From NCBI RefSeq assembly GCF_038561935.1, contig NZ_CP102770.1, forward strand, positions 4,402,001 to 4,466,000: 64,000 bases of DNA. The letters run 5' to 3'. The stretch is from Myxococcus stipitatus. Lineage in GTDB: Bacteria > Myxococcota > Myxococcia > Myxococcales > Myxococcaceae. The notes beneath the pieces are model-generated. The model saw nothing but the letters and a program-made list of their open reading frames with translations, was not told the origin of the DNA and made no database searches. Below are positions 8,622-19,100 of this stretch, piece after piece (position 1 is the first letter of the stretch; each line of letters starts with the position of its first letter). Both the position numbers and the translations under genes were made by a program.

Positions 8622-8653
8622 CGGGCCCGCACGAGAGGACTCGTACGGGCCCG
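8622..8653 (-). terminator. Strong hairpin between glutaminase and porin genes
   Basis: A 14-bp stem with one mismatch pairs 8622-8635 with 8640-8653 around the tetraloop AGGA. It lies 22 bases upstream of the porin start. It is most likely the glutaminase terminator; a porin leader hairpin is possible. The remainder of the gap (8654-8837) shows nothing recognisable. Confidence 0.55.
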
Positions 8654-8837
8654 TGCGGCACTCTGGGCATGCGAGGAAGCCGCGCCACTCTCAGGTCGCG
8701 CGGGCTATCCGCGAGCGGACGACCGTGGACTTTCCGCGCCCACGGCTGGACACGGGGCTCGTTCCGTCGGACGAGGGCGCGCCAGGGACTTCGGACACGG
8801 TGACGTGTTCACTGGCGCGCACCCGAGGCGCCGAGGC

Positions 8838-10019
8838 TCACGGAGCGGGCGTCGGAGGCGCCGCCTTCTGCTTCTTCGCGGGCCTGCCGGCGCCGCCGAC
8901 ACCCTGCGCGCTCTCGGGCGTGGGGGTCGAGGCGTACAGGTTGTCGCCCAGCGCGTTGACCACCTGGGAGATGGCGCGCTGCGCGCGCACGCTGTTGCCC
9001 GCCTTGTCGAGGGGCGGCGAGAAGGCGGCGATGGCGTAGCGGCCCGGCACGACGGCGACGATGCCGCCACCGACGCCGCTCTTGGCGGGGACACCCGCCT
9101 GGTAGAGCCACTCGCCGGTGTTCTCATACAGGCCATTGGTCGCCATCAACGCCAGCGTGCGCCGGGCGGTGTCCGCGCTGATGACGCGGTTGCCGGTGAG
9201 GGGATTGATGCCGCCGTTGGCCAGCGTGGCGCCCATGGTGGCGAGCTGCTTGGCGGTGACGTTGACGGAGCACTGGCGGGTGTAGATGTCCAGCGCCTGG
9301 TCCGCGGGAGAGCCCAGCACCTCGTAGGACTCCAGTAGCGCGGTGATGGACTGGTTGCGGGTGTTGGTGTCCGTCTCCGACTTGTAGACCTCCTGGTTCA
9401 CCGGGAGGTTGTCACCGGCGAAGGCGTTGAAGTTGTCGCTGACCTTCTTCCAGCGCTCCTCCGGCGTCTTGGCCGGAATCATGCTCACCGAGGTGATGGC
9501 GCCCGCGTTGACGAGCGGATTGCCCGCGCGGTGGTCCTTGTTCATCTCGATGGCGATGATGGAATTGAAGGGCTGCCCGGTGGCGTCCACGCCAATCTTG
9601 TCCTCGACCTTCTTGGCGCCCACTTCCTCCATCAAGCGCGCGAGCGTGAAGGGCTTGGAGAGGGATTCGATGGGGAAGGGCGAGGCCGCGTCGCCGACGG
9701 TGTAGACCTCTCCGTCCACGGTGACGATGGCGAGGCCGAACAGGCTGGAGTCCACCTTGGCGAGGTAGGGGATGTAGTCGGCGTTCTTGCCGTCCTTGGT
9801 GCCCTTGAATTGCTGGTGGGCCTTCTGGAGGGCCTGTTGCATCTCCGCGCCGCTGGGCCGCGCCTCGTCTCCCGGGGCGGGGCGAGCGGCGGGGCTCGGG
9901 TCCTGCGCGGGTTGCGCGGAGGACTGGGGACCCGCGCCGAGCGCGAGGCCGGGGCCGGCGAGCGCCAGCAGGCAGGTGGAGAGCAGCCAGCTTCTGCGAC
10001 GGCGAAGTGCGAGCGTCAT
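8838..10019 (-). CDS. glsA: Exported glutaminase A
   Basis: 393 residues, from an ATG with GGAGGAG seven bases upstream. The enzyme hydrolyses glutamine to glutamate and ammonia. Serine-dependent beta-lactamase-like glutaminase signatures are present: SLSK nucleophile motif (PIESLSKPF), FNSIIAIE, NPLVNAGAI, SETDTNTRNQ, and KSGVGGGIVAVVPG near the C-terminus. Most bacterial glutaminases are about 310 residues and cytosolic. This one adds a hydrophobic signal peptide (LLSTCLLALAGPGLALG) and a Pro/Ala/Gln-rich linker, plus a basic Pro/Ala C-terminal tail, so it should act in the periplasm or outside the cell. Divergent from the decarboxylase-family gene; the pair recalls ammonia plus decarboxylation acid-resistance schemes (inference). 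Confidence 0.92.
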   Translation of the reverse strand: MTLALRRRRSWLLSTCLLALAGPGLALGAGPQSSAQPAQDPSPAARPAPGDEARPSGAEMQQALQKAHQQFKGTKDGKNADYIPYLAKVDSSLFGLAIVTVDGEVYTVGDAASPFPIESLSKPFTLARLMEEVGAKKVEDKIGVDATGQPFNSIIAIEMNKDHRAGNPLVNAGAITSVSMIPAKTPEERWKKVSDNFNAFAGDNLPVNQEVYKSETDTNTRNQSITALLESYEVLGSPADQALDIYTRQCSVNVTAKQLATMGATLANGGINPLTGNRVISADTARRTLALMATNGLYENTGEWLYQAGVPAKSGVGGGIVAVVPGRYAIAAFSPPLDKAGNSVRAQRAISQVVNALGDNLYASTPTPESAQGVGGAGRPAKKQKAAPPTPAP

Positions 10020-10283
10020 GTCATCTCCTCCCAGAGACCCGGGCGCTTGCGAGCGGACACTTGGTGCCTGGCCTCGGTGGTTGAGGAGTGTGGCCACGCG
10101 CGCCACGCGGCAACGGTCAGGCACGCGGGCAGGTGAGCCCTCGCGCTCACGCGTCCATGCAAGGCGTTGCATCCCCTCCCTCGCGTCCAGGCTTCGCGGG
10201 AGCGGGGCGACGGCTACCTTGTCCGGCGTCGCCACGCACGGCGCTTCGCCGGTGTTCGCCGACGAAAGGATGCAGACACAGCC
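10020..10283. other. 264-bp divergent promoter region
   Basis: This lies between glsA (leftward) and the decarboxylase-family gene (rightward). It holds glsA's GGAGGAG ribosome-binding site and should hold both promoters. No confident -35/-10 pair or operator was seen. Confidence 0.4.
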
Positions 10284-13091
10284 ATGTCGGAGCCGATGAC
10301 CTCGTTGGAAGCAGGGGTCCAAGCCCACTTGTTGTCCGCGGTCTTCAACCCCGAGCAGGTCCGGCTGGATGTCTGGAATCGGCTGAGGGAGGAGATGTCG
10401 CGGCTGGAAGCCCGCCAGGCCGAGGGACAGGTCTCGCCGGAGCACGTGGAGCAGGTGCTGTCGCTCTTCGCGGAGGTGCACCCCATCGAGCGGCTCTTCG
10501 TGTTCCCGGGGGAGGTCCGCCTGCATCGACTGGCGGAGATGGCGCGGCGGCACGACGTCGCGGAGCTGGCGCAGGAGGTCCGCCGCCTGGTGGCGCTCCT
10601 GAGTCTTCATCATGACCGCGCGGCGCTGCTGGACGACGGCGCGGCCTCGAGGTCGGGAGCGGTGGAGCCGGAGGGGCCGCACTACTTCACCACGCTGGTG
10701 GTGGATGACATGTCCTCGGAGGATTTCGCGCGGGTGCGCCGAGGCATCCTCGAAGCCCAGCGAGGGGAGCGACAGTTCGTCCACGAGATGCTCCAGGTCC
10801 GCTCCGTCGAGGATGCACTGGTGGCGGTGCTGGTGAACAATGACATCCAGGTCTGTGTCGTCCGCCAGGACCTGCCGCTGCGCTCACGGGCGCCGGTGAA
10901 GCAGCTGCGCGCGGTGCTGGAGCCCATCATCGCGGAGGCGGAGCGGACGGGGGACGAGGCGAGCGTGGTGGTGGCCCGCTGGATTCGCCGGCTGCGTCCG
11001 CACCTCAACGTGTATCTCATCACCGACGAGTCGCTGGTGGGGCGGGAGATGCACACGGAGCGGCTCTTCGACCGTGTCTTCTATCGCTACGAGTCGCCGC
11101 TCGAGCTGAATGTCACGGTGGTTGATGGCGTGCGCGGGCGCTACCGGACGCCGTTCTTCGACGCGCTGAAGCAGTATGCGTCCAAGCCCATCGGCAACTT
11201 CCATGCGTTGCCCATTGCCCGCGGGCACTCGGTCTTCAACTCGCGCTGGCTGAGGGACATGGGGGAGTTCTACGGGCCCAACCTCTTCATGGCGGAGTCG
11301 TCGTCGACGTCGGGCGGGTTGGACTCGTTGTTGGAGCCGACGGGGTCCATCAAGGAAGCTCAGGAGATGGCGGCGCGGACGTTCGGCTCGCGGCACACCT
11401 TCTTCGTCACCAACGGCACGTCGACGGCGAACAAGATCGTCCACCAGACGCTGTTGCAGCCTGGGGACGTGGTGCTCATCGACCGCAACTGCCACAAGTC
11501 GAACCACTACGGGCTGATGCTCTCGGGGGCGCATCCGCTGTATCTGGATGCGTATCCGGTGCGCGAGTACGCCATCTATGGCGGGGTGGCGCTGAGCACC
11601 ATCAAAGCGAAGCTGCTGGAGCTGAAGTCGGCGGGGCGGTTGGACAAGGTGAAGCTGGTGGTGTTGACCAACTGCACCTTCGATGGGCTGGTGTATCACC
11701 CGGAGCGGGTGATGGAGGAGCTGCTGGCCATCAAGCCGGACCTGGCGTTCCTCTGGGATGAGGCGTGGTTCGCGTTCGCCACGTTCATGCCCCTGGCGCG
11801 GCAGCGCACGGCGATGTCGGCGGCGAAGCGGCTGGCGGAGCGGCTGCGGAGCCGGGCGTACCGAGAGCAGTATCGGGCGTGGCGCGCGAAGCGGGGGGAT
11901 GGGGACCCGGTGGTGGGGGCTCGGGCGCTGGAGGACCGGTTGATGGTGGACCCGGACAAGGTGCGGCTGCGGGTGTATGCGACGCAGTCCACGCACAAGT
12001 CGCTGTCCGCGTTCCGTCAGGGGTCGATGCTGCATGTCTGGGATGAGGACTTCGAGCGGCGCGCGGTGGCGCAGCTGACGGAGGCGTACTTCACGCACAT
12101 CACCACGTCTCCGAACCATCAGCTGGTGGCGTCGTTGGATCTGGCGCGGCGGCAGATGGACCTGGAGGGCTTCGCGATGGTGAAGGAGGCCTACCAGCTG
12201 TCGATGCGGATGCGGGAGCGGCTGCGAGAGGACCCGATGCTGCATCGGTACTTGCGGCTGTTGGACGCGGAGCAGATGGTGCCGAAGGTGTTCCGCGAGT
12301 CGGGGTTGAACCGCTACGTGGGGCCGGGCTCCGCGGGGGTGGAGGATCTGACGCGGGCGTGGAGCCAGGACGAGTTCGTGTTGGACCCCACGCGGATGAC
12401 GCTCTTCACGGCGCTCACGGGCCGCAACGGCTTCGAGTTCCGAGGCAAGGTGTTGATGGAGCGGCTGGGCATCCAGGTGAACCACACGTCCATCAACACG
12501 GTGTTGTTGAACGCGACCATCGGCGTGACGTGGGGCTCGTTGTCGTTCCTGTTGGATGGGTTGCGGCAGGAGGTGGAGCGCCTGGAGATGACGTTGGCGC
12601 AGGCGACGGGGGTGGAGCGGAAGTTGTTCGAGGCGAAGGTGCGGTCCATCACCGAGGAGCTGCCGCCGCTGCCGGACTTCAGCGGGTTCCATCCCGCGTT
12701 CCAGCCGTCCGGGAGCGTGGGGGAGGGCGACCTGAGGAGCGCGTTCTATCTGGCGTACCAGGAGGAGAACTGCGAGTTCGTGCCCCTGACGGAAGCGGCC
12801 GAGGCGTTGGAGTCGGGGCGTCCGTTGGTATCGACGCGCTTCGTGGTGCCGTATCCGCCGGGGTTCCCCATCCTGGTGCCGGGGCAGGAGGTGAGTCCGG
12901 GCATCGTGGAGTTCATGACGAAGCTCGACGTGAAGGAGGTCCACGGCTACCGGCCGGAGCTGGGGCTGAGTGTCTTCACGGAGTCCGCCCTGGAGCGCGT
13001 CGCGGGGGGCGACGTGCGGAGGGGGCCGGAGCCACGAGAGACTGGAGCGCGAGAAGGGACCGGCCATTGGCCGGTGCCCGCGCCGCACTAG
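10284..13091 (+). CDS. Large Orn/Lys/Arg decarboxylase-family PLP enzyme
   Basis: 935 residues from the ATG at 10284. A helical N-terminal extension (about 1-130) has no recognised motif. It is followed by a receiver-like N-domain of the family (TTLVVDDMSSEDFARVRRGI) and the fold-type I PLP domain. Key PLP features are HTFFVTNGTSTANKIV, the His-Lys pair DRNCHKSNHYG, cofactor-contacting FLWDEAWFAF, and the Schiff-base lysine in TQSTHKSLSAFRQGSM. The C-terminal domain carries VVPYPPGFPILVPG. Classical members are 710-755 residues. The extra length is the N-terminal extension and an Arg-rich insertion between the PLP Asp and Lys segments. Whether it decarboxylates Lys, Arg, Orn or something else cannot be read. 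A terminator-like hairpin lies inside its last codons. Confidence 0.88.
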   Translation: MSEPMTSLEAGVQAHLLSAVFNPEQVRLDVWNRLREEMSRLEARQAEGQVSPEHVEQVLSLFAEVHPIERLFVFPGEVRLHRLAEMARRHDVAELAQEVRRLVALLSLHHDRAALLDDGAASRSGAVEPEGPHYFTTLVVDDMSSEDFARVRRGILEAQRGERQFVHEMLQVRSVEDALVAVLVNNDIQVCVVRQDLPLRSRAPVKQLRAVLEPIIAEAERTGDEASVVVARWIRRLRPHLNVYLITDESLVGREMHTERLFDRVFYRYESPLELNVTVVDGVRGRYRTPFFDALKQYASKPIGNFHALPIARGHSVFNSRWLRDMGEFYGPNLFMAESSSTSGGLDSLLEPTGSIKEAQEMAARTFGSRHTFFVTNGTSTANKIVHQTLLQPGDVVLIDRNCHKSNHYGLMLSGAHPLYLDAYPVREYAIYGGVALSTIKAKLLELKSAGRLDKVKLVVLTNCTFDGLVYHPERVMEELLAIKPDLAFLWDEAWFAFATFMPLARQRTAMSAAKRLAERLRSRAYREQYRAWRAKRGDGDPVVGARALEDRLMVDPDKVRLRVYATQSTHKSLSAFRQGSMLHVWDEDFERRAVAQLTEAYFTHITTSPNHQLVASLDLARRQMDLEGFAMVKEAYQLSMRMRERLREDPMLHRYLRLLDAEQMVPKVFRESGLNRYVGPGSAGVEDLTRAWSQDEFVLDPTRMTLFTALTGRNGFEFRGKVLMERLGIQVNHTSINTVLLNATIGVTWGSLSFLLDGLRQEVERLEMTLAQATGVERKLFEAKVRSITEELPPLPDFSGFHPAFQPSGSVGEGDLRSAFYLAYQEENCEFVPLTEAAEALESGRPLVSTRFVVPYPPGFPILVPGQEVSPGIVEFMTKLDVKEVHGYRPELGLSVFTESALERVAGGDVRRGPEPRETGAREGTGHWPVPAPH
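13056..13079. terminator. Hairpin in the 3' end of the decarboxylase gene
   Basis: ACCGGCC-ATT-GGCCGGT is a perfect 7-bp stem extended by GGG/CCC past one bulged G. It sits 12 bases before the stop codon and 31 bases beyond the convergent histidine-kinase stop, so it could serve both genes. No T-run. Confidence 0.4.
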
Positions 13092-13110
13092 CGACGGGTC
13101 CGGACTTCGC

Positions 13111-16044
13111 TCACACATGCCAATCGATGGCGCTTGTCGTCTCCTTCGCGACGGGGAGCGCCACGTAGAACGTCGTCCCCAGCCCCGGGCGGCTCTCCAC
13201 CCAGACGTGGCCGCCATGGGCGTCGGTGATTCCCTTGACGATGGTGAGCCCCAGCCCGGCGCCTTCCTTGCTCCTGCTTCCGGCTTGCCAGAAGGGCTCG
13301 AAGAGGTGGGGCATGTCCTTCGCCGGTATCCCCGAGCCCGTGTCACTCACCGAGCACCGGACCATGCCACCCCAGGGCTCCGCGCTCAGCGTCACCAGTC
13401 CTCCCATCGGCGTGAACTTGAGTGCGTTCCCAATCAGGTTCGAGAAGAGCTGAAGCACCCGGTCCTTGTCGACGAAGACCGCGGGCACTCCCGGCGCCAC
13501 CTCCAACTGAAGATGGATGGACCGTGCCTCTGCCAGCGCCCGATGCAGCTCCAACGCATCCTGGAGAAGCGCCTCCGTGGCCTCCGGCCGGCGCTCCACC
13601 TTGAGCTTCCCTCCCTGCATCCGCGCCACATCCAGCAGGTCCTCGATGAGCGCCGTCGCCCGAGCCACCGCCTTCTGGATGGACACCAGGGGCCTCGAGT
13701 CCAAGGCCCGCTCCTCGGGCGAGCGCTTCATCATTGTCCCCGTGCTCAGCGCGATGACGTTGAGTGGTGACCTCAAGTCGTGCGCCACGATTCTCAGCAC
13801 CTCGTCACGCAGGTGCGTGGCCTGCTCGGACTGGGAATGCAGGGTCGAGTTGTCGATGGCCAGCGCCGCGCGCCGGGCCACCTCCTCGACCAACGCCAGG
13901 TCCCGAGCCCCATAACGGCGCCCCGACTCGGACATCCCCAGCGCGACCACCCCCACCGTGTGTCCCCGCGCGCTCAAAGGAACGACAATCATCGACATCG
14001 GCGCGAGCCGCATCATCATCTCCAGATGCCGCGCGTCCTCCGCCGAGGACTCCAACAACTTCAGCGGCACCTCGTTCAACAAGATGGAGTGCCCCGTCTG
14101 GAACACCTCCGCGAGCAGGTGCCCCCGACGGAAGGGGGCCTGCGGATACGCCTCGAACAACGCCTCCAGCAGTCGCGTCCTCTCCGCCGTGGACGCCAGG
14201 CACTCCCGTCGCAGCACCTTCCCCGACTCATCCAGCATCGCGATGATGCAGAAGTCGGAGAGTGTTGGAACGAGCAGCCGCGACACCGTCGACAGCGTCG
14301 TCGCCGGGTCCAGGGAACTCGCGAGCCGAGGACCCGCCTCGGCCAGCATGTGCAGGTCCAGCTCCAGGCGCTTGCGCTCCGAGATGTCTTGAATCTGCGA
14401 GATGAAGTGCAGCGGCTTGCCGCGAGAGTCGCGGACGAGTGACGCCGTCAGCAGCACATCGACCGAGTGGCCGTGCTTGTGGAGGTAGCGCTTCTCGAGC
14501 TGGTATGTGCCCAGCTCCCCGCTGAGCAGCCGCCTCACGAACCCCATGTCCGTCTCCAGGTCATCGGGGTGGGTGATGTCCTGGAAGGTCCTCGCGAGCA
14601 GCTCCTCGCGCGAGTACCCCACCATCGAGCACAGCGCGCTGTTGACCATGAGCAGGTGCCCATCGAGGGCCACGAGGCTGCTGCCAATGGGCGTGTGCTC
14701 GAACGCCGTGCGGAAGAGCTCCTCCCGATTCCGTCGAGCCTCCTCGGCCCGCACCCTGGCGCTGATGTCTCGCAGGATGACCACCTGCAATCGCATCCCA
14801 TCCACGCGAACGTCGCCGAGGGTCGCCTCCGCCGGGAAGCGCTCCCCGCTCTTGCGCAGACCGACCAGCCGTCGCCGCTCCTCCCCAGCGCGCCCCGCGC
14901 CGCTCGTCTCCAGCAGCACGCGAGGCTCCTGGATGAAGACATCCAGGGGCCGCCCCAATGCCTCGCTCGCCGAGGACCCGAAGATCCGCTCCGCGCCCGC
15001 GTTGAACAACGTGACGTGCTGGGCTTCGTCGATGGTGAGGATGGCATCCGCCGCGTTGTTGACGATGCCGGAGAAGCGCGCCTCCGAGACCCGCAGCGAC
15101 TGCTCCACCTGGCGCTGGCGCAAGTCCATCCGGGACAGCGCGTTCGCGCTGCGCACCAGGATGCCCAGGAACACGGCCACCGTGATGAGCGCGAAGATGG
15201 ACGTGCTGAACGGAGCCCCGCGCAAGCCCATCCGCTCACTGAGGAGCTTCACCCCCCACACGAGCAGCGGCGCGACGACGGCCGCGGGAAGGAGCCTCCG
15301 CGCCATGACGCCGCCCGCGTCCTTCCTGCGCAGCACCCCCATCAGCCCGAGCTGCGGATGGACCGAGAGCACCCCCAGCGCGAGGAGCAGGAACAGGAGC
15401 GCGGTGTGGACGGCCATCGCGGTGAAGGGGCCGAACGCGACGAGCCCTGGCGGCGGGTTGTGCGAGAGCTCTTCCAGGTAGACGTAGCCGATGAGCGCCT
15501 GGGCGGAGACGAGCGCCACCGTGAATGCCAGGAGCCGCGCTGGATACCACCCCGACCGCGTCCTGACATGGAGCAGCAGGAGCGCGACCCCCATCAAGCA
15601 GAGGTTCACCGCCGTCATCGGGGACGGCCTTCCCGGGATGCTCGGCGACATTCTCACCACGGTGCGAGGGAAGAAGAGCAGGTCGATGCCCAGGTCCACG
15701 CGTCCCACGTACTCGATGACCACGAGCACGCCGGAGAGCAGGACGAGCGAGGCCAGGCCCCAGCCCACCAGCAGGCGGGCGCGGCCCACGGGCCTCTTGC
15801 TCAGCAGCCAGAGCGCCGTCGCGGTCGAGAGCAGCAACAGGGCTGTGTTGGGCATCATCATGCCCGCGCCGGAGGTGCTGACGATGCGGACGGCGCGCTC
15901 ACTCTCCGTGGCCCACCCCAGCAGCGTCATGGTCGCCACCAGGATGGCGAACAGGCTCACGGCGGGGACCAGCCAATCGAGCACCCTGTCGAGCGGGTGC
16001 GAGGAGCCACTGCGTCGCACGGCCGTCATGGTGGAATCGTCCAC
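13111..16044 (-). CDS. Membrane histidine kinase, 8TM-PAS-PAS-GAF-HisKA-HATPase
   Basis: 977 residues from a GTG at 16042-16044; an in-frame ATG five codons later (16027-16029) is an equally possible start, as neither has a strong ribosome-binding site. About eight hydrophobic helices occupy residues 20-310. Two PAS domains follow (FSGIVNNAADAILTIDEAQ and FRTAFEHTPIGSSLVALDG), then a GAF-like domain. The kinase core has H-box VAHDLRSPLN, N-box NLIGNALKFTP, G1 DTGSGIP and G2 GAGLGLTIVKG. No receiver is fused or adjacent, so it is an orphan kinase. It lies downstream of the RND operon in the same direction, but a hairpin separates them, so co-transcription is doubtful. Signal unknown. Confidence 0.9.
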   Translation of the reverse strand: MDDSTMTAVRRSGSSHPLDRVLDWLVPAVSLFAILVATMTLLGWATESERAVRIVSTSGAGMMMPNTALLLLSTATALWLLSKRPVGRARLLVGWGLASLVLLSGVLVVIEYVGRVDLGIDLLFFPRTVVRMSPSIPGRPSPMTAVNLCLMGVALLLLHVRTRSGWYPARLLAFTVALVSAQALIGYVYLEELSHNPPPGLVAFGPFTAMAVHTALLFLLLALGVLSVHPQLGLMGVLRRKDAGGVMARRLLPAAVVAPLLVWGVKLLSERMGLRGAPFSTSIFALITVAVFLGILVRSANALSRMDLRQRQVEQSLRVSEARFSGIVNNAADAILTIDEAQHVTLFNAGAERIFGSSASEALGRPLDVFIQEPRVLLETSGAGRAGEERRRLVGLRKSGERFPAEATLGDVRVDGMRLQVVILRDISARVRAEEARRNREELFRTAFEHTPIGSSLVALDGHLLMVNSALCSMVGYSREELLARTFQDITHPDDLETDMGFVRRLLSGELGTYQLEKRYLHKHGHSVDVLLTASLVRDSRGKPLHFISQIQDISERKRLELDLHMLAEAGPRLASSLDPATTLSTVSRLLVPTLSDFCIIAMLDESGKVLRRECLASTAERTRLLEALFEAYPQAPFRRGHLLAEVFQTGHSILLNEVPLKLLESSAEDARHLEMMMRLAPMSMIVVPLSARGHTVGVVALGMSESGRRYGARDLALVEEVARRAALAIDNSTLHSQSEQATHLRDEVLRIVAHDLRSPLNVIALSTGTMMKRSPEERALDSRPLVSIQKAVARATALIEDLLDVARMQGGKLKVERRPEATEALLQDALELHRALAEARSIHLQLEVAPGVPAVFVDKDRVLQLFSNLIGNALKFTPMGGLVTLSAEPWGGMVRCSVSDTGSGIPAKDMPHLFEPFWQAGSRSKEGAGLGLTIVKGITDAHGGHVWVESRPGLGTTFYVALPVAKETTSAIDWHV

Positions 16045-16074
16045 TCGATAACCTGGTGCGGGTCGCTCGTGACG

Positions 16075-16106
16075 GCCAGGGGCACCCCGGCGTTCAGTCC
16101 CCTGGC
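16075..16106 (-). terminator. Terminator-like hairpin after the RND permease
   Basis: GCCAGGGG (16075-16082) and CCCCTGGC (16099-16106) form a perfect 8-bp stem with a 16-base loop, four bases past the RND stop. It probably ends the efflux operon before the histidine kinase gene. Confidence 0.5.
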
Positions 16107-16110
16107 TGGT

Positions 16111-19100
16111 TCAGTGAGGACCGCTCTCCGGTGTGTTGGGGTGGGGTGTGGTCTCCCAGCGAATCCATCCCAGGTCCCTGACGAAGAGCGTGTAGAGGAC
16201 CGGGACGAGCAGCAACGTCAGCACCGTGGCCGCGGTGAGTCCGCCAATCTGGGCGTAGCACAAGGGCTGCCACAGGGGGCCGCCGTGCAGCGCGAGGGGA
16301 ATGAGTCCCAGCACCGTGGCGGCCACCGTCACCAGGACGGGCCGGAGGCGATGCACGCCCGCGTCGATGAGCGACTCGCGCAGCGACTCTCCGCGCTCGT
16401 GTGCCTCCTCGATGTAGTCGAAGAGGACGATGATGTGGCTGACGATGACCCCCATCAGGCTGATGATGCCCAGGAAGGCCATGAAGCTGAACGGCGCGCC
16501 CATGATGACCAGGGACACCATCGCCGCCACGGCGCCGAAGGGCAGCGTCGCGAAGACGACCAGGGGCTTGATGGCGTTCTTGAATTGGATGGTGAGCATC
16601 ACGTAGATGGCGGCGATGAGCAGCCCCAGCACGATGACCATGCTGCCGAAGGTCTTCTTCTGCTCCTCGGCCTCGCCGCCAATCTCCAACGTGTAGCCGA
16701 TGGGCAGGCTGCGCTGGAGCGCATCCAGCCCGGGGCGCGCCTCCTTCAGGATTTCCGAGGGCAGCACGCCCTGCTGCGGGAAGGTGGCGATGGTGATGGT
16801 CCGGAACTGGCCTCGGCGGCGAATCTTCTCCGTCTGCAGCGAATAGGTGACGTGGGAGACCTGGCGCAGGGGGACCTTCTGCGGGCCGCTCTGGGAGCTG
16901 ATGTAGAGGTTCTCGATGTCGCCCAGCCGCGCGCGCTCCTCGGCGCGCAGCCTCGCGACGATGTCGATTTGGTGAATCCCCTCGCGCAGCTGTCCCACCG
17001 TCATGCCGTTCATCGCCGCGGCGGAGGAGAGCGCCACGTCCAGGTTGGTGACGCCCGCGAGGTTGGCCCGGTCCGGGTCCACCTCCAGCTTCACGGAGAA
17101 CGTGTCGCTGCCCCAGTCGTCGCGGGTGCGAGCCGTGCCGGGGAGCGAGCGGAAGAGCGCCTTGGCGCGCTCGGCGATGGCGCGCAGCTGGGTGATGTCC
17201 TCGCCGGACACGCGGACGGACACGGGAATGCCCACGGGCTTGCCCGTCTCCAGCTCGCGCACGTCGATGCGCGCGCCCGCGATTCCACGCGACAGCGCAT
17301 CCTGGAACAGCGGCACGAGCATCCGCGTGTCCTCCTTGTCCCGGACCTGGACCACGAGCTGGGCGTAGTTGAGCTGCTGGAGCTCGGGCGCGACGGAGAA
17401 CCAGAAGCGCGGACCGCCTCCTCCGATGAACTCCGTCACCGACTCGAGCACGCGCCGAGGTTTGTCGTCGTGCCCGGGATGCTCTTGTCCGTATTTCTCG
17501 GAGACGGCCTGGAGGATGCGCGTCGCCTCGCGAGCGGTGTCCCGCGTCGCGGTGAGCGTGGCGTCCTCGGGGAGCCAGACGTCCACATAGGACAGGTAGG
17601 AGAGGTCCTTGGGGAAGAACGCGGAGCGGATGCGAGTGCCGACGAATGCGCCGACGACGAGGAGCGCCGTGGCGATGCCGACGACGAGGAACCGGTGGTC
17701 GATGGCCCAGCCCACCACCTGTTGGTAGTGCCGGGAGAAGCTTCGCGAAGACGGACTCTTCTCCTCGGAGGGGGCGCGCAGGAGGGTGGAGCCCAGCAAG
17801 GGGATGAACGTCATCGACACGATGCGCGAGGCGACCAGCGACAAGGTGAGGACGATGGGCAGCGTGCGGATGAAGCGGCCGGTGTCGCCGGGGAGCGAGA
17901 GGAAGGGCAGGTAGGCCGCGATGTTGGTGAGGGTGGCGAAGAGGATGGCGGTGGCCAGCTTCGTCGGGCCGAGCCACGCGGCGATGCGCGGCTTCCAGCC
18001 CATGGACAGCGAATGCTTGATGGCATCGCTGGCGACCACCGGGTCATCCACCAACAGGCCCAGCGCGATGATGAGCGAGGCGATGGAGATCTGCTGGATG
18101 TCCACGCCGAACAGGTGCATCAGGCCGAACGTCATCGCCAGGGTGATGGGGATGGACAGGGCCAGCAGCAGCGCGGTGCGCCACTCCCAGAAGCCGATGA
18201 GCGCCACGAGGACCACCAGGATGATGGCCTCGTACAGCGACGACATGAACAGCGCGACGTTCTCCTTCACCTGGAGCGGCTGGTCCGACGTGCGGCGGAT
18301 GACGAGGTCTTCGGGGAGGAGGCGCTCGACGTGGGCGAGCTCCGCGCTCACCACCTCGCCGAAGTGGTCGATCTGCTCGCCGGGCCGCATGTTGATGGCC
18401 AGGGTGATGGCGCGGCTGCGGACGAAGTGGCCTTGGGCATCCCTCGCGTCCAGGTAGTTCAGGAAGCGGGGCGGGCTTTGATAGTCGCGCCGGATGTCCA
18501 CCAGGTCTCGCAGGTAGACGGGCGTGCCCGCGCTGCTCCGGGTGGCGATGATGTCGTTCAGCTGCGTCTCGCTCGACAGCTCTCCCGACGGGTCGATGGT
18601 GATGCTCTTCCCGCCAATCTCGAGGATGCCGCCCGGCGCGGTGATGTTGCGCGCGGAGATGACATTGGCGAGCCCCGACGCCTGGATGCCGTAGGACGCG
18701 AGGCGCTCCTGTGAGTACTCGAGGAAGATCTTCTCCGGGAGGACACCCGCGCGGGTGACCTTGGAGACGACGGGGAGGCGCTGGAGGTGGCGCTGAATCG
18801 TGTCGGTGAAGTCGTCGAGCTGCCGGTGGGTGTAGCGGTCTCCCGCGTGCAGCGTCAGCCGGGCGAGGGTCTCCTTGGGGTCTCGAACGACGATGGGACG
18901 CCAGACGTCGGGATGGAGCTCGGAGATGCTCAGGTGGTCCTGGGCGAAGATGCGCAGGTGCTCGAGCAGGGCTTCGTCCTGGAGCTTCGTCTCCATGTCC
19001 ACGCCGATGAAGCCGGGGCTCTGGATGAAGCGTGCGTCGTTCGTGTCCGGGAGGGTGTCGAAGAACTGGCGGGCCTGGTCTCCCAGCCGCTGCATGGAGG

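Noticed and set aside
14467..18714. A 4.2-kb open frame on the plus strand, antisense to the histidine kinase and RND genes
   Set aside because: Its translation is rich in Arg, His, Asp, Glu and Gln without any domain and mirrors the real genes' G/C-rich third positions. The opposite-strand proteins have clear motifs. Similar antisense frames over the NRPS, cpaF and polA were rejected for the same reason.
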